DNA from: Candidatus Xiphinematobacter sp.
Lineage (GTDB): Bacteria > Verrucomicrobiota > Verrucomicrobiia > Chthoniobacterales > Xiphinematobacteraceae
Direction: 5' to 3'
Assembly (NCBI GenBank): GCA_016766635.1
Contig: CP068473.1
Span: forward strand, 62,001 to 126,000
Length of the DNA stretch: 64,000 nt
A program made the translations under genes and the position numbers. Below are positions 1 to 9,391 of the stretch, one piece after another. The number at the start of each line of letters is the position of its first letter. The stretch's first letter is position 1. The notes under the pieces were generated by a model that worked only from the letters and a program-made list of their open reading frames with translations, had not been told where the DNA came from and did no database searches.

Positions 1-1
1 G

Positions 2-517
2 GCGAGAGTAGGGAGCTTTAGCAGTCTCGTTACCTATTGTCCATCTCGTTGGTTGACTGTAAGCTGCGACATCCAGGCTCCTCTAGATCGGGAGGGATTT
101 GCACAGTTCGACCTGAACTTTAGTTTAATGCCAGCTCGAGGCTTGCAATTCGCAATTGGCTACTACTACTTAAACGATTATCCGACACGACAGGCGTCTG
201 GCATCCACGCGCCATCTCCCGGCAACATGAATCAGATGACCCTCGACGCCTACTTTCGTTTGAATGAGAACTGGGCAATGAGCAGTCAGGAGCAACTTGA
301 TGCCAACCGAAGACTGCTCTCGTACCAACGCTATTTCATCCATCGGGATTTATCCTCTTGGATCGCCTCCTTTGGCATGGATATACGCAACCAGAACCAG
401 AAGCTACGAACTGGCCTCGTATTGGTAATGACATTAAAAGCCGCACCTCAGGTGGTAATTCCTCCAGGGCTAGATCCTCTCCGTAAACCCCTCTTGCCGA
501 CTAAGGGGGATCTTTAA
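2..517 (+). CDS. LptD-like outer-membrane beta-barrel protein, C-terminal part (5' partial)
   Basis: The frame is open from the left edge of the window, so only the C-terminal ~171 residues are seen. The stretch alternates polar and hydrophobic residues as in outer-membrane beta-strands, with aromatic-rich turns such as GYYYLNDYP and a closing block HRDLSSWIASFGMD followed by LVLVMTLKAAPQ. That ending resembles LPS-assembly protein LptD homologues as I remember them from Verrucomicrobia; LptD inserts lipopolysaccharide into the outer leaflet. The TTG at 53 is unlikely to be the start because coding-like sequence continues upstream. A proline-rich tail (residues PPGLDPLRKP) ends the protein. 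The LptD assignment is by eye only; another outer-membrane barrel is possible. Confidence 0.55.
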   Translation, partial: ARVGSFSSLVTYCPSRWLTVSCDIQAPLDREGFAQFDLNFSLMPARGLQFAIGYYYLNDYPTRQASGIHAPSPGNMNQMTLDAYFRLNENWAMSSQEQLDANRRLLSYQRYFIHRDLSSWIASFGMDIRNQNQKLRTGLVLVMTLKAAPQVVIPPGLDPLRKPLLPTKGDL

Positions 518-681
518 GAATGAACCACAAGCAGAGCGATACGGAAGTGCAAAAAGGTAACATACCTCTCCGTTTAGTGTTTCTTAAACAGACTTGACTA
601 GTTGGTTTTTCGGGTGGTGTTGTGGTTGATTATGTTGCCATGGCGCCGCTAGATCTGACGTAGCTCCAGCTTTGGACCTTC

Positions 682-1992
682 ATGAAGTTATGTATCATTG
701 GCGCCGGACATGTTGGGTTAGTTACAGGTGCTTGTTTTGCAGAAGTTGGTCACCATGTCATTTGTATAGACAACGACCAGCGCAAGATAGATATGCTTGC
801 AGCGGGTAAGATCCCCCTTTACGAACCACAATTGGAGGAACTTTTGAGCAGAAATATAGCCGCCAAGAGGCTCTTCTTTAGCAACAGCGTGAAAGCGGGG
901 GTTGATGCATCGGAAGTAATATTTCTTGCTGTGCCTACTCCTCTTAGAGCAGACGGAACCGTAGATCTTTCCTGTATCGAGCAGGTAGTACGCGAAATCG
1001 CCCCAGCTCTCGGAGCGTACCGGATCATCGTGGACAAGAGTACCGTTCCAGTCAAGACCGGTGAAAAAATGGCGGAAATCATCCAAATCATCCGTCGCCA
1101 CAATGCAGCTAGTACACTGTTCGACATTGTAAGCAATCCGGAATTTCTGAGAGAGGGATCCGCCGTCAGGGACACGCTGCACCCTGACCGTATTGTGATT
1201 GGTAGCTCCAGCCAGCGTGCGATCGCACTCATGAGAAAAATCTATGAACCCTTTTCCGCCCCACTTCTCATCACGGATGTAAACAGCGCAGAGCTTATCA
1301 AACATGCGGCCAACTCCTTCCTCGCTCTCAAGATATCCTACATCAACATGGTAGCACGGATTTGTGAGGCGAACAAAGCGGACGTTAAAAAGGTTGCAGA
1401 CGGAATTGGTCTAGATAAGCGTATCGGGCGGGGTTTTTTAGACGCCGGAATTGGCTACGGAGGTTCTTGCTTTCCCAAGGACGTTGCAACCTTTATTGCC
1501 ATATGCCAGCAGCAATTGGGGAGGCCTTTTGGGCTGCTTAGGGAGGTCCAGAAGATCAATGATACCCAGCTAGAGTACTTTATAAGTAAAATTCGAGGAG
1601 CACTTCAGGTACTCGAAGGAAGAAAAATCGCCGTTTGGGGGCTCACCTTTAAGCCGGACACGGATGATATCCGAAATTCGGTCGCCGTTGCCCTAGTGAA
1701 TCTTTTAATTTCGGAGGGTGTAATAGTCCAAGTGTACGATCCTAAGGGGATGGAGAAGTCCAGAAGACTTTGGGCGAAAACGGCGGCTCGCTTCGCTTCG
1801 TCACCCCTCGAGGCAGTGCAAGGGGCAGAGGCGCTAGTGATCGCAACCGAGTGGAAAGAATTCACCTCCGTCGATCTCAGGGAAGTAAAAGCTCGGATGC
1901 AAGCTTGGTTTATTTTTGACGGGAGGAATCTCCTCAATCCATCAGTGGCACGTCAGTTCGGCTTTAGCTACTACAGCATCGGTCGATTTTAA
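682..1992 (+). CDS. ugd: UDP-glucose 6-dehydrogenase
   Basis: This enzyme oxidises UDP-glucose to UDP-glucuronate with two NAD+, supplying uronic acids for surface polysaccharides or lipid A and LPS decoration. The 436-residue length is typical. The N-terminal Rossmann motif GAGHVGL lies at residues 7-13. The central dimerisation helix carries AELIKHAANSFLALK, and the catalytic cysteine is Cys263 in GYGGSCFPKD. The C-terminal UDP-binding domain contains WGLTFKPDTDDIRNS. The ATG at 682 places the Rossmann strand at the very N-terminus, as in the family. A membrane-protease gene follows closely on the same strand. No frameshift or missing catalytic residue is seen. Confidence 0.95.
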   Translation: MKLCIIGAGHVGLVTGACFAEVGHHVICIDNDQRKIDMLAAGKIPLYEPQLEELLSRNIAAKRLFFSNSVKAGVDASEVIFLAVPTPLRADGTVDLSCIEQVVREIAPALGAYRIIVDKSTVPVKTGEKMAEIIQIIRRHNAASTLFDIVSNPEFLREGSAVRDTLHPDRIVIGSSSQRAIALMRKIYEPFSAPLLITDVNSAELIKHAANSFLALKISYINMVARICEANKADVKKVADGIGLDKRIGRGFLDAGIGYGGSCFPKDVATFIAICQQQLGRPFGLLREVQKINDTQLEYFISKIRGALQVLEGRKIAVWGLTFKPDTDDIRNSVAVALVNLLISEGVIVQVYDPKGMEKSRRLWAKTAARFASSPLEAVQGAEALVIATEWKEFTSVDLREVKARMQAWFIFDGRNLLNPSVARQFGFSYYSIGRF

Positions 1993-2036
1993 TTTTCGGT
2001 TCTAGCTTGTTACTCCATGCCTTCTTCTTTTTCGCG

Positions 2037-2924
2037 ATGATATACCAAGCAATAAGGAGAAGCGGCCTAGCTCTGACAGTTGGGGTAGTGGCGTCCATGT
2101 GGCTGGCGCCGCCTATCTATTGGCTGCTACGGGCACTCGGTGGGGAATTTCCTTTGCTTGGGGCACCACCCTTCCACCGTATATGGAGGCGCGTACTACT
2201 AGGATGTGCAGTAGGAGCTTTACTGGTTTCACTAAAAACCTTAGATTTTGGGTGGTTACACCTACAAAAAAATCGGCACAGGTGGCAAGATTGCAGCCTG
2301 GGTTTTCTCTTCGCAGCCGTGCCGATGGTGCTGCTTACAGCAATCTATGTTCATTCTGGTGTGTGTAGGACCGAGGGGAATATTGGACTGTTTGCCTTCC
2401 TCGGGGTGGCAGCACGAGCTATCGGAATCTCCATTTTTGAGGAAACTCTCTTCCGTGGCCTGCTGTACGGACTAAGTCGACAGGAAATAAGTGCCCCTAC
2501 TTCTGCCCTATGGACTTCTTGGATTTTTGCTATCCTTCACCTTACACAATCTTCGGGCTCCACACATCCAGTAGATATTTGGAGTGGATGGAGGGAATTA
2601 CAGTGCTTGTTTAACCCTACTCTACCTTGGTCTACTTTCCTTTTCGCTCTAGTGAGCCTGACTGCCGTTGGCCTCCTACTCTGCTGGGTGACGGAGAAGA
2701 CTCACTCTTTGGCCCTACCGATTGGACTGCACGCTGGATGGATCTCTGTCATCCAGTCAGGAAATTTTTTTGTGAAATTCCAAATGGAGACACCGGGCAA
2801 TTTACCATGGGTAGGACCTCATGCAGTCTCCGGCACTATACCTGTCGGAATTCTTGCCATCCTAGCATTGTGCTTCACCTTCTACCTGTGTTGGAGGTAT
2901 CTCCACCGGCGGAAGGTTGCCTGA
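2037..2924 (+). CDS. CPBP-family (Abi/CAAX-like) intramembrane metalloprotease
   Basis: This is a polytopic membrane protein of 295 residues with the hallmarks of the CPBP glutamic protease family: EETLFRG (Glu135, Glu136, Arg140), FAILHLT with His168, and GLHAGW with His232. At least six hydrophobic segments are visible. Family members cleave prenylated or other membrane substrates, but the substrate here cannot be told. It begins 44 nt after ugd and is probably co-transcribed. The ATG at 2037 is chosen. A TTG at 2007 would add ten hydrophobic residues, and neither start has a good Shine-Dalgarno. The catalytic residues look intact. Confidence 0.8.
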   Translation: MIYQAIRRSGLALTVGVVASMWLAPPIYWLLRALGGEFPLLGAPPFHRIWRRVLLGCAVGALLVSLKTLDFGWLHLQKNRHRWQDCSLGFLFAAVPMVLLTAIYVHSGVCRTEGNIGLFAFLGVAARAIGISIFEETLFRGLLYGLSRQEISAPTSALWTSWIFAILHLTQSSGSTHPVDIWSGWRELQCLFNPTLPWSTFLFALVSLTAVGLLLCWVTEKTHSLALPIGLHAGWISVIQSGNFFVKFQMETPGNLPWVGPHAVSGTIPVGILAILALCFTFYLCWRYLHRRKVA

Positions 2925-3183
2925 ACTCATATAACGACTTCTTCACTTATCCATTAATCTTTCTCGATTGTAGCGTGGATACGGCGTCGGGTTGTTGATT
3001 ACAATAGTAAGCAAGGATGCCTTTGGATTGCCTTCTCCATTGTACACACCGAACAGGTTGTTGCCTCTAGGCAAGTTATCAGGCTGGACGCTCTCCAACA
3101 GCACTGTCCCTAGAGAGCTTTTTGGCTTGGGATAGGCCCCTATCCTCATGGTAGGTTGGCCCCTCCTCCGTGAGATATACAAA

Positions 3184-4026
3184 ATGCCCATCTTTAAAGA
3201 GCCAGTCTTTAACGCTCGTGGAAATAAACATCAGGAGACTCCAGAAGGAACGTGGACCAAGTGTCCTTCCTGCAAGGACATCATTCACAATCTAGCTTTA
3301 GCAGAGAATCTTTTTGTCTGCACCAAATGTAGTTACCATTTTACGCTAGGCGCGTGGGAACGGATCGCGCATCTTGTCGACCCGGGATCATTCAAAGAAC
3401 ACGATGCTAAGATGGTTGCTGCTGACCCCCTAAAATTCCGTGGGGTAGCTACTTATAAGGAAAGACTACAGACCTATCGTGAAAAAACTGGTCTAGTCGA
3501 TGCAGTTATTACTGGGGAGGCCGCCATTACTCAGTGTCTCATTGGGCTTATAGTAATGGATTTTCATTTCCTCGCAGCTACTATGGGTTCGGTAGTTGGG
3601 GAGAAAGTCACTCGACTTGTTGAGTGGAGTACTCGTAGTAGGAGACCTGTCATTGCCATTTGTGCTTCAGGAGGGGCTCGTATATACGAAAGTATATTTA
3701 GCCTCATGCAAATGGCGAAAACCAGCGGCGCCCTAGCACTACATGCCAGAGCAGGTCTTCCCTACATTGTAGTACTCAGTAATCCTACCTACGCAGGTGT
3801 CATGGCAAGTTTTGCCTCCCTAGGGGATGTTATTCTTGCAGAACCACGAAGTATGATAGGCTTCGCCGGCCCTCGTGTCATTCGGGAGACAACCCACCAA
3901 AATTTGCCAGAGGGCTTTCAGACTGCCGAATTTCTGGAAAAACACGGATTACTTGATCATATTGTGCACCGCACCCAGTTACGACCATTCCTGGCACGGA
4001 TCCTCAGTTATCTCTGCCAGACATAG
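3184..4026 (+). CDS. accD: Acetyl-CoA carboxylase carboxyltransferase subunit beta
   Basis: AccD forms, with AccA, the carboxyltransferase that moves CO2 from carboxybiotin to acetyl-CoA, giving malonyl-CoA for fatty-acid synthesis. The zinc ribbon is at Cys27, Cys30, Cys46 and Cys49 (CPSC and CTKC). The carboxyltransferase fold shows SGGARIYES and SLMQMAKTS, then LPEGFQTAEFLEKHG near the end. I chose the ATG at 3184 because AccD proteins typically begin with MPIF. An in-frame ATG at 3148 would add 12 residues that do not resemble the family. The position before SGGAR is Cys where Ser is common. folC follows after 2 nt, so the two are surely co-transcribed; accA lies 26 kb away. Confidence 0.95.
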   Translation: MPIFKEPVFNARGNKHQETPEGTWTKCPSCKDIIHNLALAENLFVCTKCSYHFTLGAWERIAHLVDPGSFKEHDAKMVAADPLKFRGVATYKERLQTYREKTGLVDAVITGEAAITQCLIGLIVMDFHFLAATMGSVVGEKVTRLVEWSTRSRRPVIAICASGGARIYESIFSLMQMAKTSGALALHARAGLPYIVVLSNPTYAGVMASFASLGDVILAEPRSMIGFAGPRVIRETTHQNLPEGFQTAEFLEKHGLLDHIVHRTQLRPFLARILSYLCQT

Positions 4027-4028
4027 AA

Positions 4029-5291
4029 ATGACTTTTGACAAGGCCTTGAGGTGGCTATATTCCAGGAGGCGCTTTGGCATCAGGTTGGGATTAGAAACA
4101 ACGCAATTCCTTCTTGCTCTCCTCGGCAATCCAGAAAAAAAACTGAGGTTCCTGCATGTCGCTGGAACTAACGGTAAGGGGTCCGTTTGTGCGTTTTTAG
4201 ACTCAATTTTGAGGGCGGAAGGGAAAAAAACTGGACTTTTTACTTCCCCGCATCTGATGGACTTTCGAGAACGCATCCGTGTGAATGGTAGGCCAATTTC
4301 TAAGGAGGCGGCTGCAGAGGGCTTAACTCTCTTGAGAGATTTAGCAAATTCCCATACTCATAAACTTCGTAAACTAGAACCCACTTTTTTTGAGCTCGCT
4401 ACAGCGCTGGCTACCTGGTACTTCCTGCGAAAAAATGCAGAGGTCGCTATTTGGGAAACGGGCATGGGAGGGCGTTGGGACGCAACTAATGTAGTCACTC
4501 CGTTGGTATCCATTGTTACATCTATCTCTTTCGACCATCAGCAATGGTTAGGAAATTCTCTAGTAGAGATCGCCTGCGAAAAATCTGGGATCTTTAAGGC
4601 AGGCGTTCCTGCAGTTTCGGCACCTCAGTCCATCGAGGTAGCGGAGACATTGCGAAGTAGAGCGGCTATTTATCGTGTGCCACTGTATTTCGTAAAAGCT
4701 CCCTGGAGCGCTTCCAAGATAGGACTGCGTGGAGAGCACCAACGATGGAACGCGGCAGTGGCCGTGGCAGCTTTAGAAGCTAGCGGAATCACTATCTCTA
4801 CTGATTCCATTTCCAATGGCCTGGCTAATACCCACTGGCCTGGAAGATTCCAGATTCTCTCCGAGAGGCTGGTAGTGGATGGAGCCCATAACCCTGGAGC
4901 CACGCGCACTCTTGTTGCTACTTGGAAAGAGGTATTTGGAAATCAACAAGCCTGTGTAGTATTTGGTTCGTTGGAAGATAAAGAAAGCAAAAGGATGTTA
5001 GAAATACTTTCTACCATCACTCGAGAGTTTCGGTTTGTTCCTGTTACTAACCACCGGTCCAGCGGCAGGTACCTAGCACCTCCGCACAAAATCATTGGTC
5101 ATTTCGAGAACCTTAGTGCTGCCTTAATAGCTCCCCCTCAACCGGAAAATACTATTATCCTGATAACGGGATCGCTCTTTTTGGTTGGGGAAATACTGGC
5201 GCAAAAGGCGCGAAAAAGAGAGTCCACTGATTTTGTTTCTCCTGGCCCAGGGGGAGGCAAACAAAACAAACTGCCAACCCTATTAGGATAG
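4029..5291 (+). CDS. folC: Folylpolyglutamate synthase / dihydrofolate synthase
   Basis: FolC joins glutamate to dihydropteroate and adds further glutamates to folates, using ATP. The P-loop HVAGTNGKGSV has Lys50. GMGGRWDATN and SFDHQQWLG follow, and IACEKSGIFK is the conserved Mur-ligase-like lysine region. The C-terminal domain carries VVDGAHNPGA. The length of 420 residues is normal. The ATG lies 2 nt after the accD stop, so translation is probably coupled. The last ~30 residues are basic and proline/glycine rich and look unlike the family core, so the 3' end may have drifted. Confidence in function is high. Confidence 0.95.
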   Translation: MTFDKALRWLYSRRRFGIRLGLETTQFLLALLGNPEKKLRFLHVAGTNGKGSVCAFLDSILRAEGKKTGLFTSPHLMDFRERIRVNGRPISKEAAAEGLTLLRDLANSHTHKLRKLEPTFFELATALATWYFLRKNAEVAIWETGMGGRWDATNVVTPLVSIVTSISFDHQQWLGNSLVEIACEKSGIFKAGVPAVSAPQSIEVAETLRSRAAIYRVPLYFVKAPWSASKIGLRGEHQRWNAAVAVAALEASGITISTDSISNGLANTHWPGRFQILSERLVVDGAHNPGATRTLVATWKEVFGNQQACVVFGSLEDKESKRMLEILSTITREFRFVPVTNHRSSGRYLAPPHKIIGHFENLSAALIAPPQPENTIILITGSLFLVGEILAQKARKRESTDFVSPGPGGGKQNKLPTLLG

Positions 5292-5331
5292 AGAGTGGCT
5301 GCAAACTGGGTCAGGGAGAAGAGGTTCGTTC

Positions 5332-6336
5332 CTAGGCAGGATCGGATTCAGGACGTGGGCGGCGCCCTAATAGCTCCCACAGTGCATCGCGAGGAGTCTT
5401 GCCCTCATAGAGGACCTGATACACTGCTTCCAAGATGGGTGTATCTACGCTATGCTTGAGGGCCAATCGTCTGGCACTACGGGCAGCTGGGATTCCTTCG
5501 GCTATCATTTTCATAGATTCCTGAATTTTGGCTGGAAATTCGCCGCGCCCAATTCTCTCTCCAATAGCGCGGTTGCGGCTATGCTGGCTAAAACAAGTGA
5601 CCATTAGGTCCCCTATACCACTTAGACCGTAGAAGGTTTCTAGATGCCCTCCCGAAGCTACTCCTAAGCGTCTCATCTCTGCGAGTGCACGAGTAATAAG
5701 GGCCGCCTTTGCATTGCTTCCCATGTGAAAACCGTCGGAGATTCCTGCGGCAATGGCAAAGACGTTCTTTAGAGCACCTCCTAATTGAATACCCCTAACA
5801 TCCTCGCTCGTATAAAGTCGAAAACTGGGGAGGAAGAGCCTCTGTTGGAGCTCCTGTAGCACTTCCCCATTGGCCGAACCTACGACTGCCGCGGCAGGAC
5901 GTTTCTGCGCGACCTCAATAGCATGGTTTGGTCCAGAAAGGACAGCAAGAGGGTTGTGTGGAAGACAACTTGCCAACACCTCACTCATTAGCATTCCTGT
6001 GTCACACTCAATGCCCTTGATGCAGGAAACCAAGATGCTTTGAGGAGCAACGCCGAGCATAACTATTTGACCGACAATTTCACGAATGGCCTTAGAAGGT
6101 GTAACTACGAGTATCAATTTGGCATCTAGAGCATCGGCCAGTTGATGTGTTGCATGGATGTTCGATGGCAGCTGCAACCCAGGAAGGTACACGGAGTTGA
6201 TGTGATGGCTAGCCAACTCTGTTATTAAAGCAGGCCTGCGCCCCCATAGACAAACGGTTTCGCTGCTTTCGGAGAGTAGGATAGCAAGAGCTGTTCCCCA
6301 ACTACCAGCGCCGACAATGCCAATTCTCTCATACAT
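5332..6336 (-). CDS. gpsA: Glycerol-3-phosphate dehydrogenase [NAD(P)+]
   Basis: GpsA reduces dihydroxyacetone phosphate to sn-glycerol 3-phosphate, the backbone for phospholipids. The N-terminal nucleotide motif GIVGAGSWGTALA starts at residue 6. LVSCIKGIE and LSGPNHAIEVA mark the middle, LGGALKNVFAIAAGISDG carries the catalytic lysine, and GLSGIGDLMVTC follows. The ATG at 6336 gives a typical 334-residue protein. An upstream in-frame TTG at 6378 would add 14 residues and touch the plsY stop. It follows plsY on the same strand, joining two consecutive steps of phospholipid synthesis (G3P production and its acylation). It is convergent with folC. Confidence 0.95.
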   Translation of the reverse strand: MYERIGIVGAGSWGTALAILLSESSETVCLWGRRPALITELASHHINSVYLPGLQLPSNIHATHQLADALDAKLILVVTPSKAIREIVGQIVMLGVAPQSILVSCIKGIECDTGMLMSEVLASCLPHNPLAVLSGPNHAIEVAQKRPAAAVVGSANGEVLQELQQRLFLPSFRLYTSEDVRGIQLGGALKNVFAIAAGISDGFHMGSNAKAALITRALAEMRRLGVASGGHLETFYGLSGIGDLMVTCFSQHSRNRAIGERIGRGEFPAKIQESMKMIAEGIPAARSARRLALKHSVDTPILEAVYQVLYEGKTPRDALWELLGRRPRPESDPA

Positions 6337-6378
6337 GCCTCTGTTGAGGGGTGCCGGAGATAGATAGATATTTGTCAA

Positions 6379-7008
6379 TCATTTTTCTCTTTTTATAAAT
6401 CTGGGCTCTGTACCAGATATTAGGCGAGAGATATTGTTTCGATGTCGCCAGATAGCAAGCATACAGATTCCAAGCGACGTCCAAGCAAATGTTCGGTCTA
6501 CCTCACCCAAGAAAAACAAAGTAAAGCACGCGAGTGGCAGTGTGATTGAAGCTGCTAGAGAGGCAAGAGAAACATAACGTGTAGTAAGGAATACCAATCC
6601 CCAGGCAGTTAGTGCCACTACAAAAACAAGATACGGAAAAATTAAGAGCGTTACTCCTGCAGTGGTAGCTACCCCCTTCCCACCTCTAAATCCTAGCCAA
6701 AATGGAAAATTGTGTCCAACAATGACGGACAGTGCTGCTGTAGGCCCCAGCCAGCCTTGTCGGGATTCCCCCTCCGAGAATTCTGCCAGAGTGATTGCAG
6801 CGATTCCCTTGAGAAAATCAACAGCGAAGACCATATATCCCCACTTTTTGCCTAGTATCCTCAAAGCATTAGTAGCACCAGTATTACTACTGCCTTCTCT
6901 CTGCAGATCCCTATGACAGATTTTTCCAGCAATCCACCCTGCAGGAACACTGCCCAAAAGGTAGGATAGCACACCCACTGCAGCGAGTTGTCCGATTGCG
7001 TTAGGCAT
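6379..7008 (-). CDS. plsY: Acyl-phosphate:glycerol-3-phosphate acyltransferase PlsY
   Basis: PlsY is the inner-membrane enzyme that acylates position 1 of glycerol 3-phosphate from acyl phosphate. The three family motifs are visible: GSVPAGW near residue 20, EGSSNTGATNALR, and GHNFPFWLGFRGGKGVATTAG (the last is the phosphate-binding loop). Five to seven hydrophobic helices are apparent. I chose the ATG at 7008 (209 residues, the usual length). The frame continues upstream to 7137, but that extension is polar and unlike PlsY. gpsA follows directly, consistent with an operon in which GpsA makes the substrate. Confidence 0.95.
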   Translation of the reverse strand: MPNAIGQLAAVGVLSYLLGSVPAGWIAGKICHRDLQREGSSNTGATNALRILGKKWGYMVFAVDFLKGIAAITLAEFSEGESRQGWLGPTAALSVIVGHNFPFWLGFRGGKGVATTAGVTLLIFPYLVFVVALTAWGLVFLTTRYVSLASLAASITLPLACFTLFFLGEVDRTFAWTSLGICMLAIWRHRNNISRLISGTEPRFIKREK

Positions 7009-7750
7009 TAAGTAGATCTGGCAGTAGGATCTGGGAATGGATGAAATGGAGTTTGGCCCACCAGCCCACTGTGAGCGGATGTTAGTCCGCCACTCCCTAG
7101 TTACCCTTCCAAGATCGTACTGCAGCAGACTAGTCACTGATTTTATCCAGTCAAGTCTTGCTGCACGAGTGAGTTCCTAACATTCGGTAGAGGATAGCGC
7201 TAACAAGCATCCAAAAGCATCCACTCATGGGAAAGGAGAAAGCAAAAAAAGATGTGGAGTAATCCAAGCTACAACCTATTCTACCCTGTAGCCAGCGCAA
7301 GCCCAAGAAGTTCCAAAAACCCATTGAACTTGTCATGTACTTGCCATGTACCTTCAGAGAAGCGCGGCATTCACGTTATTATACGTCATTATACTCAGCG
7401 TATTTGTCCTATAGCTATGCGGCCTAATTCTACTTCCAGTTTCAGACAATTTCGATGTAAATCCGCTTGCCAATGGGGTTGGTTTGATCTTACCTGAGGT
7501 GGCTGGCCAGTGGTCCTTATTTTCTCGGTTTTTTCGTTCGTTCTGATTTTATCCTGGCTTGCTCTTTGTCTTTGTTTGTTCCCTATGGAGGCATGAAAAA
7601 GAAGACCGGTTGGCTGTTATGGGATTTGCGTTGGGCTATTCTCCTTTATTCTCGAAACCGTTCCTCGGGGGCCCCTCACGTGGTCCATGTCTTCCCCAAG
7701 ATATCCTACCTCCTAGGTTCTCCTAGGTTCTAGAACGAGTTGAAGACGAG
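7009..7750. other. 742-bp spacer between plsY and prs
   Basis: No convincing gene is seen. It should hold the divergent promoters for plsY-gpsA and the prs operon. An open stretch of about 40 codons on the plus strand around 7425-7548 (containing the peptide NPLANGVGLILPEVAGQ) has coding-like composition but no start and no recognised family; it may be a remnant. An exact 10-nt tandem duplication lies at 7711-7730. Confidence 0.5.
7711..7730. repeat. Exact 10-nt tandem duplication (tcctaggttc x2)
   Basis: The decamer TCCTAGGTTC is repeated back to back just upstream of prs, 20 nt before its start codon. It is one of several such duplications found only in spacers of this window and looks like a replication-slippage product. 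Confidence 0.9.
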
Positions 7751-8683
7751 ATGAAGATCTTTACAGGGAGGGCGCACTCTCAGCTCGCTATAGATATTGC
7801 CGCTTATCTTCAAGTCCCACTTGGAAATGCTTCTATTTCCTCTTTCCCGGATGGAGAGACCTCCGTAAGGATAAATGAGAACGTCCGTGGACAGGATGTT
7901 TTTATTGTCCAGCCGACTTGCCCTCCGACAAACCAGAACTTGATGGAACTTTTAATTTTGGTGGATGCTGCGCGGCGCGCTAGCGCCGCGCGAGTTACTG
8001 CTGTGATCCCCTTTTTTGGATATGCTAGACAGGACCGCAAGGATCAGCCGCGCGTCCCCATTACAGCAAAATTAGTGGCCAATCTCCTCGTCGCGGCTGG
8101 GGTTGATCGGGTGTTAACCATGGACCTACATGCTCAGCAGCTTCAGGGCTTTTTTGATATTCCAGTGGACCATCTGTATGCACTACCAGTCTTGAACCGT
8201 TATCTGTGGGAAACAGGCCTGGACGACCTAGTAGTAGTTTCACCAGATGTGGGCGGGGTAAAGATGGCTTCTGCCTACGCACAGGCGTTGGGTGCCGGGC
8301 TTGCCATCGCAGTAAAAAGACGTTGCTCTGCCAGCCAGGTCGACACCCTCTATGTCATAGGAGAAGTACAGGGAAAAAATATTTTGATAGTGGATGATCT
8401 AACGGAAACTGCTGGCACATTAACCAGTGCGGCTAAAATCCTCCACCAATCTGGCGTACAGGATATTTATGCAGGAGTTTCGCATGCAATCTTGACAAGC
8501 TGCGCCATAGAAAGGTTATCCTCGTCAGGGATAAGACAGTTAATCACAACGGACAGTGTGCCGCTCTCTCAGGAGACTAGTGGACTCATTAGGGTTCTTT
8601 CTGTTGCGCCTTTGCTTGGTGAGAGCATTCGGCGTGTTCATCGAGATGAGTCGGTCAGCTCCCTGTTTGAGTTGAAAAGATAA
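7751..8683 (+). CDS. prs: Ribose-phosphate pyrophosphokinase
   Basis: Prs makes PRPP from ribose 5-phosphate and ATP for nucleotide, histidine and tryptophan synthesis. Family marks: SSFPDGETSVRI, FFGYARQDRKDQPR (ATP and flexible loop), MDLHAQQLQGFF with the catalytic metal/ATP histidine, and the PRPP loop IVDDLTETAGTL near residue 215. The PRPP loop reads DDLTETAGT where DDMIDTAGT is common, so two positions differ, but the two Asp and the TAGT are kept. The length of 310 residues is normal. It heads a seven-gene block (prs-rplY-pth-rpsF-ssb-rplI-dnaB) on one strand. Confidence 0.95.
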   Translation: MKIFTGRAHSQLAIDIAAYLQVPLGNASISSFPDGETSVRINENVRGQDVFIVQPTCPPTNQNLMELLILVDAARRASAARVTAVIPFFGYARQDRKDQPRVPITAKLVANLLVAAGVDRVLTMDLHAQQLQGFFDIPVDHLYALPVLNRYLWETGLDDLVVVSPDVGGVKMASAYAQALGAGLAIAVKRRCSASQVDTLYVIGEVQGKNILIVDDLTETAGTLTSAAKILHQSGVQDIYAGVSHAILTSCAIERLSSSGIRQLITTDSVPLSQETSGLIRVLSVAPLLGESIRRVHRDESVSSLFELKR

Positions 8684-8721
8684 GAGATAGATGATCGGAA
8701 GGTAAACTAGAAGGAACTGGA

Positions 8722-9384
8722 ATGATTAAGCAACTTGTGCTTTCAGCAACTCCGCGAGGAGAGCGTGGTAGGAACGCGGTGAGAAGGGTACGTGCCCGCG
8801 GGGGTGTACCGGCGGTTCTCTATGGTGCGAACGATGGGGCACGTGCCGTGGAGGTTGAGTGTTGTGAGGTTGAGCGAATTCTCGCTCACGCTGTGGGGGA
8901 AAACCTTCTGGTGGAGCTCCGGATTGCTAGCAGCAATCTAAGCTCGAGCGAGGGCTATGAGGCAGTTAGCCGGCTTTCCCTGATTCAAGAGGTTCAGCAC
9001 CATCCTGTTAACGGGGAGGTTTTGCATGTAGACTTCCGGGCCGTCTCTGCTACTTCAAAAATTGAAGTTGAAATTCCCTTAGAAGCTGTGGGAGAAGCTA
9101 AGGGAGTCAAGGCTGGTGGGGGTCTCTTCGAGCAGAGCTTGCGTGTCCTGTTGGTCGAGTGCCTTCCACAGCATCTCCCTGAAATTATCCAGGTAGATGT
9201 CACTGCGCTAGACATAGGAGACACCTATCATGTAAGGGACGTTGTACTTCCGGAGGGAGTGCGGTCTATAACAGACTCGGAGCTTGCCGTCTTTCGGGTT
9301 TCTGAGCCGGTAGTACCCCAAACGAGTGAACCCACCCCTTCTCCTGAATTGGTGACTAAGGAAAAAGGCCGAGGGCTTCTATAA
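8722..9384 (+). CDS. rplY: 50S ribosomal protein L25 / general stress protein Ctc
   Basis: L25 binds 5S rRNA in the large ribosomal subunit. The 220-residue length marks the long Ctc-type form with an N-terminal L25 domain (RGGVPAVLYGANDGAR) and a C-terminal TL5-like beta domain (VDFRAVSATSKIEVEIPLE, LVECLPQHLPEIIQVDVT). The gene sits between prs and pth, its usual place in many bacteria. An AAGGAA sequence precedes the ATG at a good spacing. The C-terminal tail after residue 200 is short and polar. Confidence 0.93.
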   Translation: MIKQLVLSATPRGERGRNAVRRVRARGGVPAVLYGANDGARAVEVECCEVERILAHAVGENLLVELRIASSNLSSSEGYEAVSRLSLIQEVQHHPVNGEVLHVDFRAVSATSKIEVEIPLEAVGEAKGVKAGGGLFEQSLRVLLVECLPQHLPEIIQVDVTALDIGDTYHVRDVVLPEGVRSITDSELAVFRVSEPVVPQTSEPTPSPELVTKEKGRGLL

Positions 9385-9391
9385 TCTCCGT

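Noticed and set aside
718-1305. 195-codon frame antisense to ugd
   Set aside because: It lies fully inside a confident gene and has no family features; it is a shadow of biased codon use.
2943-3191. 82-codon minus-strand frame between the CPBP gene and accD
   Set aside because: Part of it (GNNLFGVYNGEGNPKASLL) looks protein-like, but it overlaps the accD start, has no ribosome site and matches nothing known to me. It could be a remnant but is too weak to annotate.
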